Below, piece by piece: positions 5,443 through 6,274 of a DNA stretch of 6,274 nucleotides (its first letter is position 1; each line of letters opens with the position of its first letter). The DNA comes from Trebonia sp. Lineage in GTDB: Bacteria; Actinomycetota; Actinomycetes; Streptosporangiales; Streptosporangiaceae. A program made the position numbers and the translations under genes. The notes below the pieces were generated by a model. The model had not been told where the DNA came from, ran no database searches, and saw nothing but the letters and a program-made list of their open reading frames with translations. The stretch covers positions 1 to 6,274 of the forward strand of contig JASHPP010000641.1 of the NCBI GenBank assembly GCA_030038035.1, written 5' to 3'.

Positions 5443-6274
5443 TCAGACCGCGCCGAGCAGGTAGGCCAGCAAGATGACGGCGAACACGTACAGCAGGTAC
5501 AGGTTGACGTCGCCGGACTGTACCGGGCGCACCAGGTCCGCCAGCCACTCCAGTACCCGCACGGCCGGACGGTACAGGTACCGCTGGAACACCGGCGTCA
5601 CCTGCGCCTCGTAGTGCACCGGGCCGGAGCGGCCCGCCGGGTCGTCCTCGGAGGCACGGCTGACGGACACCGACGGCCGGTACAGGGCGTCGAACGTGAC
5701 CCGGGTGGGCGCGGAGAACGTCATCGCCGAGTACTGCATCCGCGGCCGGAAGGACACGATGCCGCCGTCCCACACCGGCACGGTCACGGACCTGGCGCGC
5801 GGCCGGCCCGCGAGGTAAATCAGGACGGGGACGGCCAGCGCGCACACCAGGAACACGGTCAGGTAGGTCGGCGAGAACGCGGAGAAGTCCGCGTGCGCGG
5901 GCAGCACGGTCAGCTTGCCGGGCAGCAGCAGCGGGCCGAGCGCGACCCCGGTGACGGTGCGCGCCATCCGGGACAGCGCGAAGAGCATGACCGGCGCGCC
6001 GACGGCCAGCGCGACGCACGCGACCGCCAGCAGTCCCGGCCCGGCGACCGGCTGGCCCTTCTCGGTGGCGGCGGCCGCCGGCCGGGTCCGCGGCATGCCG
6101 AGGTAGGGGATGCCGAACCCGCGGACGAACGCGTAGATCGCCAGCCCGCCGGTAAGCCCCAGCGTCCCCGCGGCGAGCACGATGAGGATGCCGGTCAGGT
6201 GGCTGCCGGTGCGGAACCCCTGGAACAGGCCCTGGAAGATCAGCCACTCGCTGACAAACCCGTTCAGCGGCGGC
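5443..6274 (-). CDS. hyfB: proton-conducting membrane subunit, hydrogenase-4 subunit B (HyfB/HycC) type, C-terminal part
   Basis: The last 276 residues of an NuoL/NuoN-related antiporter-like membrane subunit; the N-terminal part lies beyond the right edge. The first visible residues, PPLNGFVSEWLIFQGLF, are the conserved family motif. An internal GTG at 6180 is therefore not the start. Membrane segments are seen at about 27-52, 76-100, 134-154 and 258-276. GFGIPYLGMPR (52-62) matches the FGI.FLG.PR motif. The polar region VWDGG...RMQYSAMTFSAP...LYRP (about 165-192) has the W-G-RMQ-F layout of HyfB/HycC rather than NuoL or MrpA. Such subunits move protons in group 4 [NiFe] hydrogenase or formate hydrogenlyase complexes. 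Other hyf genes are not in view, so an alternative complex remains possible. The stop at 5443-5445 is one base from the ChrB_N gene. Confidence 0.82.
   Translation of the reverse strand, partial: PPLNGFVSEWLIFQGLFQGFRTGSHLTGILIVLAAGTLGLTGGLAIYAFVRGFGIPYLGMPRTRPAAAATEKGQPVAGPGLLAVACVALAVGAPVMLFALSRMARTVTGVALGPLLLPGKLTVLPAHADFSAFSPTYLTVFLVCALAVPVLIYLAGRPRARSVTVPVWDGGIVSFRPRMQYSAMTFSAPTRVTFDALYRPSVSVSRASEDDPAGRSGPVHYEAQVTPVFQRYLYRPAVRVLEWLADLVRPVQSGDVNLYLLYVFAVILLAYLLGAV

Noticed and set aside
5443..6180. Start of the membrane subunit at the GTG at 6180
   Set aside because: The frame stays open to the window edge and encodes the family motif PPLNGFVSEWL upstream of the GTG, so the gene is partial at its 5' end.
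5363..6247. Alternative minus-strand frame of 294 codons across the hydrogenase-4-like gene
   Set aside because: It is an out-of-frame reading rich in Arg/Pro/Gly. The frame 5443-6274 shows PPLNGFVSEW, membrane segments and the RMQYSA motif.
1..6274. CRISPR arrays, tRNA, rRNA or complete insertion sequences
   Set aside because: No regularly spaced repeats with spacers, no tRNA cloverleaf or rRNA segments, and no transposase or integrase motifs were seen on either strand.

Overview
This window looks like a stretch of a high-GC actinobacterial chromosome. The base composition is strongly GC-rich with G/C-ending codons. A Ser/Gly-rich lipoprotein linker, a probable leaderless promoter, and the style of the cupin, ChrB_N and rhodanese proteins all fit Actinomycetota. 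No genus can be named from the sequence alone.

Left part (1-2094): a peptide/nickel-type ABC importer on the minus strand. A family-5 solute-binding lipoprotein (308-1912) is followed after 4 nt by the N-terminus of a DppB-like permease that runs off the left edge. The divergent 182-nt gap 1913-2094 carries promoter signals for both directions and a conserved-looking operator-like motif.

Centre (2095-4361): on the plus strand, a 553-residue protein with four rhodanese modules (only the second has the catalytic Cys), then a luciferase-like flavin monooxygenase gene that is broken. Its first ~71 codons are intact, a one-base shift follows, homology can be followed into the second frame for nine codons, and then it fades. 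The wreck ends in a 14-bp perfect inverted repeat around an AT-richer core, followed by G-rich short tandem repeats.

Right part (4362-6274): on the minus strand, a small metal-binding-type cupin with its own promoter region. Next comes a pair coupled by a single base: the C-terminal half of a HyfB/HycC-like proton-conducting hydrogenase-4 subunit and a stand-alone ChrB_N-domain protein.

Working model (inference): transporter, rhodanese, flavin monooxygenase and probably the cupin form an organosulfur uptake and desulfuration locus whose monooxygenase has been lost. The best link is a 17-bp motif (TCGATCG-N4-AATAGG, 14 of 17 identical) found once in the divergent transporter/rhodanese promoter and once in the cupin promoter, about 25 nt from the start codon of the rhodanese and cupin genes. 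The hydrogenase/ChrB_N pair appears to be a separate unit.
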